From contig CAJYIW010000018.1 in the NCBI GenBank assembly GCA_913775095.1, forward strand, positions 124,001 to 188,000: 64,000 bases of DNA, in the 5' to 3' direction. The notes under the pieces were generated by a model. That model was not told the DNA's origin. It saw only the letters and a list, made by a program, of their open reading frames with translations, and ran no database searches. Below are positions 9,819 to 18,464 of the stretch, in pieces; the stretch's first letter is position 1, and each line of letters begins with the position of its first letter. The translations under genes and the position numbers were made by a program. Origin of the DNA: an uncultured Siphonobacter sp. (lineage in GTDB: Bacteria > Bacteroidota > Bacteroidia > Cytophagales > Spirosomataceae).

Positions 9819-10694
9819 ATGAAAATTGCCCTTAATGGTCGTCCCTTAACTGAACAAACCAAACCTGCCATTCAGGCCCTGCTGGGAGAATTGGCCCGGA
9901 GAGGTGCAGAGGTTCAGATTCACGAAAACTATCGCCAGAACATCCAGGAAAACGGCGTTAATCACCCTTTTACAGCCACCTATACTTCGCGTCAGGATTT
10001 ATTTGAGGCTGACTTCGTCTTCAGCATTGGTGGCGACGGGACTTTACTGGAAACAGTTACTCACGTAGGCGAGCGTACTTTGCCCATCGTTGGGGTGAAC
10101 ACGGGTCGCCTCGGTTTTCTGGCAACGATTAACCCCGATGAAATCACGCAGACGCTGGACTGGCTGGAGCATGGCAAATATTCCATCGACGAACGTGTAC
10201 TGCTGCACGTTGAAAATGATCGTGATGTCTTTGAAGGCACCAACTTTGGTCTGAATGATTTCGTCGTTACCAAGACGGATCGATCTTCCATGATTGTCGT
10301 TCATACCTGGCTCGATGGCGAATTTCTTAATTCCTACTGGGCAGACGGGGTTGTTGTCTCTACCCCGACGGGGTCAACCGGCTATTGTCTTAGTGTGGGA
10401 GGGCCGGTAGTTTTACCAAGAACGAACAATTTTATTGTCGCTCCCATCAGCCCGCATAACCTCAATGTTCGACCGATTGTCGTGAATGACAGCAGCAGAA
10501 TTGAGGTTTCGGTGGAAAGCCGAAGCAAAAACTGTTTAATTTCTCTGGATTCGAGATCGAAAGTAGTAGAAGATTCCGTACGTTTTTGCGTACGACGCGA
10601 ACGCTTCAGTGCTCATCTGGTAAAAGTGAAGGGAGATACGTTTCTGGAAACCTTACGCCATAAACTCAATTGGGGTCTGGATATCAGAAATTAA
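9819..10694 (+). CDS. nadK: NAD kinase
   Basis: 291 residues, the normal length. It phosphorylates NAD to NADP with ATP or polyphosphate in the cytosol. The signature GGDGT lies at residues 71-75 (catalytic D73), followed by GVNTGRLGFLA, a FGLNDFVV stretch and the glycine-rich TPTGSTGYCLSVGGP. It heads the conserved Bacteroidota block nadK-DUF6089-uppS-bamA-skp. Confidence 0.97.
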   Translation: MKIALNGRPLTEQTKPAIQALLGELARRGAEVQIHENYRQNIQENGVNHPFTATYTSRQDLFEADFVFSIGGDGTLLETVTHVGERTLPIVGVNTGRLGFLATINPDEITQTLDWLEHGKYSIDERVLLHVENDRDVFEGTNFGLNDFVVTKTDRSSMIVVHTWLDGEFLNSYWADGVVVSTPTGSTGYCLSVGGPVVLPRTNNFIVAPISPHNLNVRPIVVNDSSRIEVSVESRSKNCLISLDSRSKVVEDSVRFCVRRERFSAHLVKVKGDTFLETLRHKLNWGLDIRN

Positions 10695-10834
10695 CATTCT
10701 CACTTTTTTTTAGTTATAGATTACTAGTTTACCTTTCAGAAAGGATTCTGGTGGTCACCCATACCATTTTGAAAGCTATAACGTTAGTAACAGTACATTC
10801 AACTGCTGTCTAGAACTGAAATCTACGCTCTCAA

Positions 10835-11860
10835 ATGCGAAAAAGAATTTTACTGATCAGTACCTTATACTTGCTTGGCATAGGTTATTCACAGGCTCAG
10901 CTCTTTTCGAGCAAGAAAAACTATAATAAGCCTTATAAAGCTAAATTTGAGCCTTACTCAAGCGTAGGCTTCGGGCTGGGTACGGCCAGTTATTACGGAG
11001 AGCTATCTCCCATAAATGACCCCATCAACGCCACCTTTAAAATGATGCGATGGAATGTAACGGCCAATTATACCCGTCATTTCACGCCCCGGTTTAGCGG
11101 AAGGGCTGCCTTAACCTGGGCTCGCCTGGCGGGTGATGATTACACGTTTTCGAACGGAAGAACGAATTTTGACGGAAATTTTGTTCGAAATCTTCATTTT
11201 AGGAATGATGTAAAGGAGCTTTCTGCGGTGGCTATCCTTAATATCTTACCCGAAGGTCGTAATGCATTCGATCGCCCCTTCTTCCTGCCTTATATTTTTG
11301 GGGGTTTGGCAGTATTTGCTCATAATCCCAAAGCCAGAACTCCTGAAAGTTTTGGCAATAACTGGGTTAGTTTGCAGCCCCTCGGCACCGAAGGTCAGGG
11401 ACAGCCCGGTGGCCTTCAGCCTTATTCGCTGGTTTCAGCTTCGATCCCCATTGGTATTGGCTTCCGCTTTCGTTACAAACGTAATTGGGATATTTCTGCG
11501 GAGGCAGGTATTCGCTTTGCTATAACCGATTACCTGGACGATGTAGGGGGCGGATATGCAGAGCCCAGCTCTTTTGCTCAAGCAGACGGTTTGGGTGTTG
11601 CGATGAGTGACCGTTCCCGTGAACAAATTGCTGCCCGCAAGGGGGGCGATCGTACTCAGGAGCTGCGAAGAATTATTGCTTCTCAACCGGAGAATGCAGG
11701 GTTGCCCCCCAATTTCAATCCCTTTGATCGGACCATCACTATTGAAGGCTCTGGACCAGGCTATCCCCGCGGTGGTGGAAACAAAGACATTTATCTATTG
11801 ACGGCCATTCACGTTAATTATATCATTGCTCCTAAAATTAAATGTCCTCCTCTGCGTTAA
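10835..11860 (+). CDS. DUF6089-family outer-membrane beta-barrel protein
   Basis: 341 residues with a signal peptide ending near YSQAQ. The opening strand motif VGFGLGTASYYGELSP and alternating hydrophobic/polar strands fit the DUF6089 barrel family. These genes typically sit beside uppS and bamA in this phylum. The role is unknown, but the context suggests outer-membrane biogenesis. A second, shorter relative follows at 11921. Confidence 0.88.
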   Translation: MRKRILLISTLYLLGIGYSQAQLFSSKKNYNKPYKAKFEPYSSVGFGLGTASYYGELSPINDPINATFKMMRWNVTANYTRHFTPRFSGRAALTWARLAGDDYTFSNGRTNFDGNFVRNLHFRNDVKELSAVAILNILPEGRNAFDRPFFLPYIFGGLAVFAHNPKARTPESFGNNWVSLQPLGTEGQGQPGGLQPYSLVSASIPIGIGFRFRYKRNWDISAEAGIRFAITDYLDDVGGGYAEPSSFAQADGLGVAMSDRSREQIAARKGGDRTQELRRIIASQPENAGLPPNFNPFDRTITIEGSGPGYPRGGGNKDIYLLTAIHVNYIIAPKIKCPPLR

Positions 11861-11920
11861 TTAGCACAGGTATTGCTTTAGAAACAGGTTCGTGCTTTAC
11901 ACACGAACCTTATTTATAAT

Positions 11921-12592
11921 ATGCAGAAACAACTATTACTGCCTGGCTTCTTTTTCATCCTTACCTGTCTAACGGTTCAGGCCCAAAAGATTGAATTTGG
12001 TGGTGGACTGGGGTTCATGCATTACAAAGGTGACATCACCCCAAACTTGCAACTGAAATCAGGCCGTCCGGCGGGAAATTTATTTTTTCGCTACAATGCC
12101 TCTAAAGCCCTGTCTGGTCGCTTTTCTGTTGGGGCTGGGCGACTTTATGGGAGTGACTTTCGTAGCAAGGATGCCTTGCAGCGGGAAAGAGGGTATATCT
12201 TTGGCACTAGGATGCTCGAAGCCGGGGCTGATGTAGAGTATAATTTTCTGGATTTTGATTATACCAAACGCCGTCCCCGTAACTGGTCTCCCTATGTTTT
12301 TGCAGGATTGGCTTTTTACAATTTCAAACCCGATCAGGAACCAACTGAATCCTACCGAAAATCGGGTCTGGCCATTCCGTTTGGAGCAGGGATCAAGTGG
12401 CAGATCAAAGGCCCCTGGAGCCTGGGTTTTGAGTTCGGAACCCGGAAAACCTGGTCGGATTACCTGGACGGACACAATGAACAAGTACCTAGTTATCCAA
12501 GAGATAAACAAACCGATCCGACCCGAAAAGATATGTATTATTACACGTCTGTTTCAGTGAGTTACACAATACTTCGGGTGATCTGCCCTTAA
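11921..12592 (+). CDS. Second, shorter DUF6089-like outer-membrane barrel protein
   Basis: 223 residues with a signal peptide (ending near TVQAQ). The motif GGGLGFMHYKGDITP resembles the DUF6089 opening strand. SPYVFAGLAFYNFKP and GAGIKWQIKGPWSLGFEFG are further barrel strands. It ends in a Tyr/Ser-rich strand before a terminal Cys-Pro, as does its larger neighbour (both end in a Cys-Pro-containing tail). It lies 60 bp after that gene, suggesting a duplication that diverged. Function unknown. Confidence 0.82.
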   Translation: MQKQLLLPGFFFILTCLTVQAQKIEFGGGLGFMHYKGDITPNLQLKSGRPAGNLFFRYNASKALSGRFSVGAGRLYGSDFRSKDALQRERGYIFGTRMLEAGADVEYNFLDFDYTKRRPRNWSPYVFAGLAFYNFKPDQEPTESYRKSGLAIPFGAGIKWQIKGPWSLGFEFGTRKTWSDYLDGHNEQVPSYPRDKQTDPTRKDMYYYTSVSVSYTILRVICP

Positions 12593-12628
12593 TAAAACCC
12601 ATGAAGACGAAAACTGCCGCAAAATCCT

Positions 12629-12680
12629 TACTTTTGCAGCATCGTTCAGGGCCGGCAGGTTTGGAGCCTGTCGGTTTTTT
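12629..12680 (+). promoter_or_regulatory. uppS promoter box followed by terminator-like leader hairpin
   Basis: TACTTTTG at 12629-12636 fits the Bacteroidota TAnnTTTG box. About 15 bases later CCGGCAGG (12652-12659) pairs with CCTGTCGG (12667-12674; one G-T pair) and is followed by six T. The T-run ends 10 bp before the uppS ATG. It is either the terminator of the preceding barrel genes or, if the box is used, an attenuator in the uppS leader. Confidence 0.6.
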
Positions 12681-12690
12681 GTATTAGAGG

Positions 12691-13431
12691 ATGAAGGAAA
12701 CCATTATTCGAGGCAATCTACCCCGTCATATTGCCGTTATTATGGACGGAAATGGCCGTTGGGCCAAGCAAAAAGGGATGTTGAGCCGAATATTCGGACA
12801 TCGTCATGCTATCAAAGCAGTGGAGGATACAGTGGAAGGATGTGCTGAACTGGGCATCAACTACTTAACCCTGTATACATTTTCTACTGAGAACTGGAAT
12901 CGTCCTCAGGAAGAAGTGGATGCGTTGATGGAATTGCTGGTTCAGGCTATCGCCGACCAAACCCCCAAATTGTTGAAAAATAATATTCGCTTGTTAACGA
13001 TTGGTGATACGGAAAGTCTGCCGCCCCGCTGTCAGGCCGATCTGTGGCAGGCCATGCAGCGTACCGAACACAATACAGGTCTTTCGCTGGTTCTGGCTCT
13101 TAGTTATAGTGGGAAATGGGACATCATGCAGGGGGTAAAAAAATTAATCCATGCAACCCAAACGGGAGAAGTAGCATCTGATGCTTTAACAGAGCAGCAT
13201 TTGTCAAATGCCCTGGCCACTTCGCACATTCCAGACGTTGATTTAATGATCCGGACGGGTGGAGAGCACCGCATCAGTAACTTTTTACTATGGCAACTTG
13301 CGTATGCTGAGCTGCATTTTACAGAAACCTTTTGGCCTGACTTTCGTCGGGAGCATCTGTACGAAGCGATTCTTGATTTTCAGAATCGGGAACGGCGTTT
13401 CGGTAAAACCAGCGAACAATTAAAAGCCTAA
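12691..13431 (+). CDS. uppS: Isoprenyl transferase (undecaprenyl diphosphate synthase)
   Basis: 246 residues. It condenses isopentenyl diphosphate onto farnesyl diphosphate to make the C55 lipid carrier for peptidoglycan and glycan export. The cis-prenyltransferase signature AVIMDGNGRWAK includes catalytic D19. TLYTFSTENWNRP and the C-terminal DLMIRTGGEHRISNFLLWQ complete the family pattern. It precedes bamA by 92 bp, the usual arrangement in this phylum. Confidence 0.97.
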   Translation: MKETIIRGNLPRHIAVIMDGNGRWAKQKGMLSRIFGHRHAIKAVEDTVEGCAELGINYLTLYTFSTENWNRPQEEVDALMELLVQAIADQTPKLLKNNIRLLTIGDTESLPPRCQADLWQAMQRTEHNTGLSLVLALSYSGKWDIMQGVKKLIHATQTGEVASDALTEQHLSNALATSHIPDVDLMIRTGGEHRISNFLLWQLAYAELHFTETFWPDFRREHLYEAILDFQNRERRFGKTSEQLKA

Positions 13432-13523
13432 CTACCATCATTGAAATTTCTGAAGGTTCGAGTATTGACTAGTAACGAACTGAGTTTTCAGGCTTTCGAT
13501 CCTCAGAAATGCATTCTTAACCC

Positions 13524-16163
13524 ATGAGAAAGGTTTTCCCTCTCCTTCTAATTTTCCTGCCTTTTCTTTCTTTCAGCCAGGCCCGCGTAGGTCTGGGAGG
13601 GCAACAACCGTCTTCTACTCAGGCTCCGGCGAGTAATGACATTGACTTTACTCAACCCAAAGAGTACGTCATCAAAGGCATTACCACCAGTGGTACCAAG
13701 TTTTATGACGCCTCCTCCCTGATTTCCATTTCCGGACTTCGGGTGGGTGACAAAGTCCAGATTCCGGGTATTTCCATTTCCGGAGCCATTCGTAAACTGA
13801 TGGATCAGGGAATTCTGGAAGACGTAGAAGTCACCGCCACTAAAATTGAAGGTGAGAACATCTGGCTGGATATATTCATGCGGGAACGGTCTCGTCTGTA
13901 TAAGATCTCTTTCACTGGCGTTCGTAAGGGGGAAAGAGATGCCCTCAACGATAAAGTGAAGCTCATTAAAGGGAAGATTATCAATGAAGCCCTGATTAAA
14001 AACACACAGGCTACCATCAAAAAACATTACGTTGAAAAAGGTTTTCTAAACGTAGATGTAAAGGTTCGTCAGGTATCGGATACTACCTTGGGCAATAACG
14101 CGGCTTTAACCGTAGCTATTGACAAAGGTCCCAAGATCAAGATTCATGACATTGAATTTGATGGTCGGGAACAATTGCCCGAAGCCACTGTACGGAATAA
14201 AATGAAGGGAACCAAACAAATGCGTTTTGGTCGTGTATTTACTCCTTCGAAATACATTCCTAAGAAATTTGAAGAAGATAAGGGTAAACTCATTGAGTTC
14301 TACAATAAGAAAGGTTTTCGCGATGCCCGCATCGTGACGGACTCCGTTTACTCGCACGATCATAAAACCGTTGACGTTTATTTAGGGCTTGAAGAGGGTA
14401 AAAAATATTACTTCCGCAACATCAACTGGCAGGGCAACTATCTACACTCGGATTCTGTCCTGACGGAACTGTTAGGAATCAAGAAAGGGGATGTTTATAA
14501 CCCTGAGGAACTACAGAAACGCTTGCAGGGAAGTCCGGGTTATGACGTGTCTTCGCTTTACATGGATGCCGGTTACCTGTACTTCAGTGCCAACCCCGAA
14601 GAAACAGCAATTGAAGGCGATTCGATCGATATTAATTTCAACATTTTCGAAGGCAAGCAATTTACCATTAACAAGATTATTCTGAATGGTAATACGAAAA
14701 CTTCCGATCACGTAGTTCTTCGCGAAATCCTTACCCTGCCTGGTCAGAAGTTCTCTAAAACGGCTGTCGTAAGCACGCAACAGGAATTGGGTCGTCTGGG
14801 ATACTTCGATGCGGAAAAAATTGGTATTAACCCCATTCCACGTAATGATTACACGGTTGATATTGAATACACCGTTGAAGAAAAAGCCTCTGACCAGATC
14901 GAGCTTTCCGGTGGTTGGGGTGGTTACATTGGCTTCGTAGGTACACTCGGGGTGGTATTCAATAACTTCTCCGCTCGTAACATCACTAATTTGAAAGCCT
15001 GGCGTCCGCTTCCGGCTGGAGATGGTCAGAAACTGGCCGTTCGTTTCCAGGCTAACGGTCGTCAGTTCCAGAACTACTCGCTGTCATTCACGGAGCCCTG
15101 GTTAGGCGGTAAAAAACCTAATGCCTTCTCCTTCAACGTCAACCGTCAGATTTACCGGATTTTCGATTATAATGGTAACATGTACGGAGGTGCGGGTTAC
15201 GGCGGCGGCTATGGCTATGGTGGCTATGGAGGTGGGTACGGCGGCTACGGAAGTGGCGTTCCTACCTCGCTCGGTACTGAAAAAGGATACTTTAACACTA
15301 CGGGTGCTTCGATCAGTTTAGGAAAGCGTTTACGCCGCCCGGACAACCGTTTTGGTTTGAACATGGCACTTTCGTACATGCGGTATGAGTTCAAAAATTA
15401 TCCGATCCTGATTCGCGATTTCAGCTCGGGTAATGCGAATAACGTTTCGCTCATTACGACTCTGACCCGTTACGATCTGGATAACCCTCAGTACACGAGA
15501 AAGGGATCTTCCCTGTCCATTTCAGCGACGCTGACTCCCCCCTACTCGCTGTTCCGTCCCGATAACTGGAACCCTACGGAAGCTCAGGAGAAGTATAAAT
15601 TCCTGGAGTACCACAAGTGGATGTTTGATATGTCCTGGTTCGTGCCCATCACCGGAAAACTGGTCTTCCATACCCGGGCTCACATGGGTTTCCTGGGTAA
15701 CTATAACAAACGCCTGGGCATTATACCCATGGAACGCTTCGTGTTAGGAGGCTCCGGTTTGTCAGGACAGGGTCAGTTTGCCATTGCTCAGGACATCATT
15801 GGTTTGCGTGGGTACGATGATCGTAACGTTCGGACGGACCCTACGCGTCAGTACGTAGGAAATGGTGGCGTCGTGTACAATAAATACGTGATGGAACTTC
15901 GTTATCCCATCTCTCTGAACCCTTCCGCAACGGTCTTTGTCTTAGGCTTTATGGAAGCGGGTAACAACTGGGATAGTTATAAATATTTCAATCCGTTCGA
16001 ATTAAAACGCTCCGCTGGTATTGGTGCCCGTATCTTTATGCCCGCTTTCGGTATGATTGGTATCGATTACGGCTACGGATTTGACCGCAACGTTGGACCT
16101 AACGGTACGCAGCAGGCAGGTAAAGGCCAGTTCCACTTTACCATCGGTCAGCAAATCCGATAA
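13524..16163 (+). CDS. bamA: Outer membrane protein assembly factor BamA
   Basis: 879 residues, the normal size. A signal peptide (to about residue 19) is followed by POTRA repeats (about 45-460) and a C-terminal 16-stranded Omp85 barrel. It folds and inserts outer-membrane proteins. The lid-lock motif region VLGGSGLSGQGQ lies near residue 742, and the protein ends in FHFTIGQQIR. An unusual Gly/Tyr-rich insert (about residues 552-577) sits in the barrel half. It is followed by two skp-like chaperone genes, consistent with one outer-membrane assembly operon. Confidence 0.96.
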   Translation: MRKVFPLLLIFLPFLSFSQARVGLGGQQPSSTQAPASNDIDFTQPKEYVIKGITTSGTKFYDASSLISISGLRVGDKVQIPGISISGAIRKLMDQGILEDVEVTATKIEGENIWLDIFMRERSRLYKISFTGVRKGERDALNDKVKLIKGKIINEALIKNTQATIKKHYVEKGFLNVDVKVRQVSDTTLGNNAALTVAIDKGPKIKIHDIEFDGREQLPEATVRNKMKGTKQMRFGRVFTPSKYIPKKFEEDKGKLIEFYNKKGFRDARIVTDSVYSHDHKTVDVYLGLEEGKKYYFRNINWQGNYLHSDSVLTELLGIKKGDVYNPEELQKRLQGSPGYDVSSLYMDAGYLYFSANPEETAIEGDSIDINFNIFEGKQFTINKIILNGNTKTSDHVVLREILTLPGQKFSKTAVVSTQQELGRLGYFDAEKIGINPIPRNDYTVDIEYTVEEKASDQIELSGGWGGYIGFVGTLGVVFNNFSARNITNLKAWRPLPAGDGQKLAVRFQANGRQFQNYSLSFTEPWLGGKKPNAFSFNVNRQIYRIFDYNGNMYGGAGYGGGYGYGGYGGGYGGYGSGVPTSLGTEKGYFNTTGASISLGKRLRRPDNRFGLNMALSYMRYEFKNYPILIRDFSSGNANNVSLITTLTRYDLDNPQYTRKGSSLSISATLTPPYSLFRPDNWNPTEAQEKYKFLEYHKWMFDMSWFVPITGKLVFHTRAHMGFLGNYNKRLGIIPMERFVLGGSGLSGQGQFAIAQDIIGLRGYDDRNVRTDPTRQYVGNGGVVYNKYVMELRYPISLNPSATVFVLGFMEAGNNWDSYKYFNPFELKRSAGIGARIFMPAFGMIGIDYGYGFDRNVGPNGTQQAGKGQFHFTIGQQIR

Positions 16164-16227
16164 GGTCTCATTAAGTTTTTTTAATAGGTACAGCCCGAAC
16201 TATAATCTTTATAAGATCCTTTAACTC

Positions 16228-16803
16228 GTGAGAAACAGCGTATTTTTCCTATTTTTGGCGTTCATTTCGCAGGTAAGCCCTGCCATGGCCCAGCGATTTG
16301 GATACATTGACTCCGAGTATATTGTCAGTAAAATGCCTGAATTTCAGAAAGTGAACGGCGAAATGGATCGCTGGACTCAGCTTCGAACCAAGGAAATTTC
16401 TGACAAATACGCCGAAATTGAAAAGCTCGAACGGGCTCTCAAGGCGGAGGAACCCCTGCTGACCGACGGCATGAAGCAGCAACGTCGTCAGGAAATTACG
16501 AAGCGGGAAAATGAAGTCAAGGAATTAAATAACAGGATATTTGGCTATAACGGGCAATACCATCAGAGACGTAAAGATGTGTTAAAACCCGTTATGGATG
16601 AATTAAGCCGGGCCGTTGAGAAAGTAGCCCGTCAAAAACAGCTTCGCATGATTCTGGATAAATCCTCGGAAGGGATCGCCATGATTTATACGGACCCGCG
16701 GGATGACTATTCGGATTACATTCTTGAAGAATTAGGTATTGATCCTAAGGCGAACCCCAATCAAACAAACACACCAACGCAAAACACAAAGACTAAGCAG
16801 TAA
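16228..16803 (+). CDS. OmpH/Skp-family periplasmic chaperone (first copy)
   Basis: 191 residues, starting at GTG 16228 since no better start precedes the signal peptide (cleavage near AMAQ). FGYIDSEYIVSKMPEF is the OmpH/Skp N-terminal motif. A long charged helical hairpin follows (about residues 45-130), then a Gln/Thr/Asn-rich tail. Skp binds unfolded outer-membrane proteins on their way to BamA. It lies between bamA and the second copy, 5 bp before the latter. Confidence 0.92.
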   Translation: MRNSVFFLFLAFISQVSPAMAQRFGYIDSEYIVSKMPEFQKVNGEMDRWTQLRTKEISDKYAEIEKLERALKAEEPLLTDGMKQQRRQEITKRENEVKELNNRIFGYNGQYHQRRKDVLKPVMDELSRAVEKVARQKQLRMILDKSSEGIAMIYTDPRDDYSDYILEELGIDPKANPNQTNTPTQNTKTKQ

Positions 16804-16808
16804 ATCCA

Positions 16809-17450
16809 ATGAAAAAACAAATTTTCGCCGTTCTGACCGCCGCTGCCCTTGCCTTCGTAGGATTAAACGCGAACGCCCAGTCGGCCCCCAAAATTGGTTA
16901 TACGGATATCGATGTATTATTAGCAGGCCACCCCAAATCGAAAGCTGTAGAAGCTGAATTGCAAACCCGTAGCAGTCAATACCAAAACCAGATGCAGAGT
17001 CTTCAGAAAGACCTGCAGGATAAATACACCGCTTATCAGAAAGCAGAGCCTACGATGTCGGACGTCATCAAAGCTGATAAGCAAAAAGAATTACAGGGCA
17101 TTCAGGAGCGTCTGCAAACGCTTCAGCAAAATGCTCAAACCGAGTTGGGTCAAAAACAACAGCAGTTATTACAACCCCTGCTGACGGATATTGACAATGC
17201 GATTAAAGCAGTTGCGAAAGAAAACAATTACACGTTTATCTTAAGTAGCTCTATCAGCACGCAGTTGAATCCAGTTGTTCTGTACGCGGATCCTTCTACG
17301 GAAGTAACGGATCTGATCTTTAAGAAAATGGGTGTTGATCCGGAAGCGGTTAAGAAAGCGGCTGCCGCTGCTCAACAACCAGCTGCAACTCCAGCGGCTG
17401 GCGGTGCTAAACCGGCTACTACTCCTGCCAAGAAACCAGGCAACAAGTAA
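16809..17450 (+). CDS. OmpH/Skp-family periplasmic chaperone (second copy)
   Basis: 213 residues with a signal peptide ending near NANAQ. KIGYTDIDVLLAGHPKSK is the family N-terminal strand. A Gln/Leu-rich coiled hairpin (about 45-120) follows. The C-terminal 35 residues are an Ala/Pro/Lys-rich low-complexity tail, unlike the first copy. The start lies 5 bp after the first skp gene, so translation is probably coupled. A strong terminator closes the operon. Confidence 0.93.
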   Translation: MKKQIFAVLTAAALAFVGLNANAQSAPKIGYTDIDVLLAGHPKSKAVEAELQTRSSQYQNQMQSLQKDLQDKYTAYQKAEPTMSDVIKADKQKELQGIQERLQTLQQNAQTELGQKQQQLLQPLLTDIDNAIKAVAKENNYTFILSSSISTQLNPVVLYADPSTEVTDLIFKKMGVDPEAVKKAAAAAQQPAATPAAGGAKPATTPAKKPGNK

Positions 17451-17472
17451 GCATTAACTTTTGATTTTTCTG

Positions 17473-17502
17473 AAGGGCAGACTTATAAAGTCTGCCCTTT
17501 TT
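17473..17502 (+). terminator. Intrinsic terminator of the bamA-skp operon
   Basis: Perfect 11-bp stem (17473-17483 with 17489-17499, core AAGGGCAGACT), 5-nt loop, followed by T-run. Confidence 0.92.
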
Positions 17503-17623
17503 GTTTCCTCTGTTTGTCCTCACTGATGTGTTGTAGCCCGGGATAAAGCAGCTATAAGGAATGACCATTCATTTAGCTATTCGCAATCGATAGACGTCAT
17601 CTGATAGCTTCGCAGAACCCTAT

Positions 17624-17659
17624 AAAAAAATCCGGCAGAGGTGTCTGCCGGATTTTTTT
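17624..17659 (-). terminator. Intrinsic terminator downstream of lspA
   Basis: A 16-bp stem (17624-17639 with 17644-17659; core ATCCGGCAGA) and GGTG loop, with A-run and T-run flanks. It is symmetric and can act on both strands; it lies just past the lspA stop. Confidence 0.92.
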
Positions 17660-17680
17660 TAGGGTTCCTGAGTCTTTAAC

Positions 17681-18322
17681 TTACTGCTCCGAAGAATCAC
17701 TGATGGGAGTCGTGTTGTCTTTCACCGGAGACTCTTCTTTCGGTCTATCATCTTCATTGAAAAAAGAAGACTGGAAAATCAGGATGAAAACCACTCCGAG
17801 AAAAATAGCCGAATCCGCAATGTTAAAAACAGGACTGGTGTAATAAGAGCCGCCCCAAACCGGAACCCATTCGGGAATATAGCCTTCCCAGGGATTCAGT
17901 AAAACCATGTCGATGACCTGACCGTGAAACCAGGCTGAAGGAGCATCGTATGGAGCATTTCCCAGAAAAACGCCGTAGAACGTCGAGTCGATGACATTTC
18001 CAATGGCTCCTCCTAAAATGGCAGCGATGCACCACAGTAACCCGTCAGGAGCATTTTTACGAGCCAGTCGGGTAAGATACCAGCCAATGACGCCCATCGC
18101 TACCAGCCGGAACAACGTCAGGATCAGCTTTCCATACGGATGGTCCAGTTGCATTCCAAAAGCCATTCCGGGATTTAATACATAATGAATGCTTAGCCAA
18201 TCGCCAATCAGGGGGATGTCTTCCCCTAAATACATATTCTTGAAAACCAGCAATTTTACTACCTGATCAACAACGATGACAAAAAGGGTCAGTAAAAAAA
18301 ACTTCAGAGGGTTCTTCTTCAT
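17681..18322 (-). CDS. lspA: Lipoprotein signal peptidase (signal peptidase II)
   Basis: 213 residues, longer than the usual 160-170 because of an insertion after the GNVID motif and an acidic cytoplasmic tail. Four membrane segments are visible. The catalytic aspartates are D138 in GQVIDM and D170 in FNIADSAIFLG; LNPGMAFGM is the conserved substrate-side loop. It cleaves prolipoprotein signal peptides at the diacylated cysteine. The long form is common in Bacteroidota. It stands as a single gene with its own terminator. Confidence 0.96.
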   Translation of the reverse strand: MKKNPLKFFLLTLFVIVVDQVVKLLVFKNMYLGEDIPLIGDWLSIHYVLNPGMAFGMQLDHPYGKLILTLFRLVAMGVIGWYLTRLARKNAPDGLLWCIAAILGGAIGNVIDSTFYGVFLGNAPYDAPSAWFHGQVIDMVLLNPWEGYIPEWVPVWGGSYYTSPVFNIADSAIFLGVVFILIFQSSFFNEDDRPKEESPVKDNTTPISDSSEQ

Positions 18323-18434
18323 TTAATCTGTAATTATCAACCTACAAATAAATAGGTTAATCGAGTAACTCATTGAATAAAGTACAAAAATCGTTAAGAT
18401 CTGAGCAAAAAAGCTAAATGACGACATTAATAAA

Positions 18435-18460
18435 AAACCCCATTCTCTCGAACGGGGTTT
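18435..18460 (-). terminator. Intrinsic terminator downstream of proline dehydrogenase
   Basis: Stem AAACCCC (18435-18441) with GGGGTTT (18454-18460); the A-run on the plus strand gives a U-run in the minus-strand transcript. Confidence 0.85.
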
Positions 18461-18464
18461 CCTG

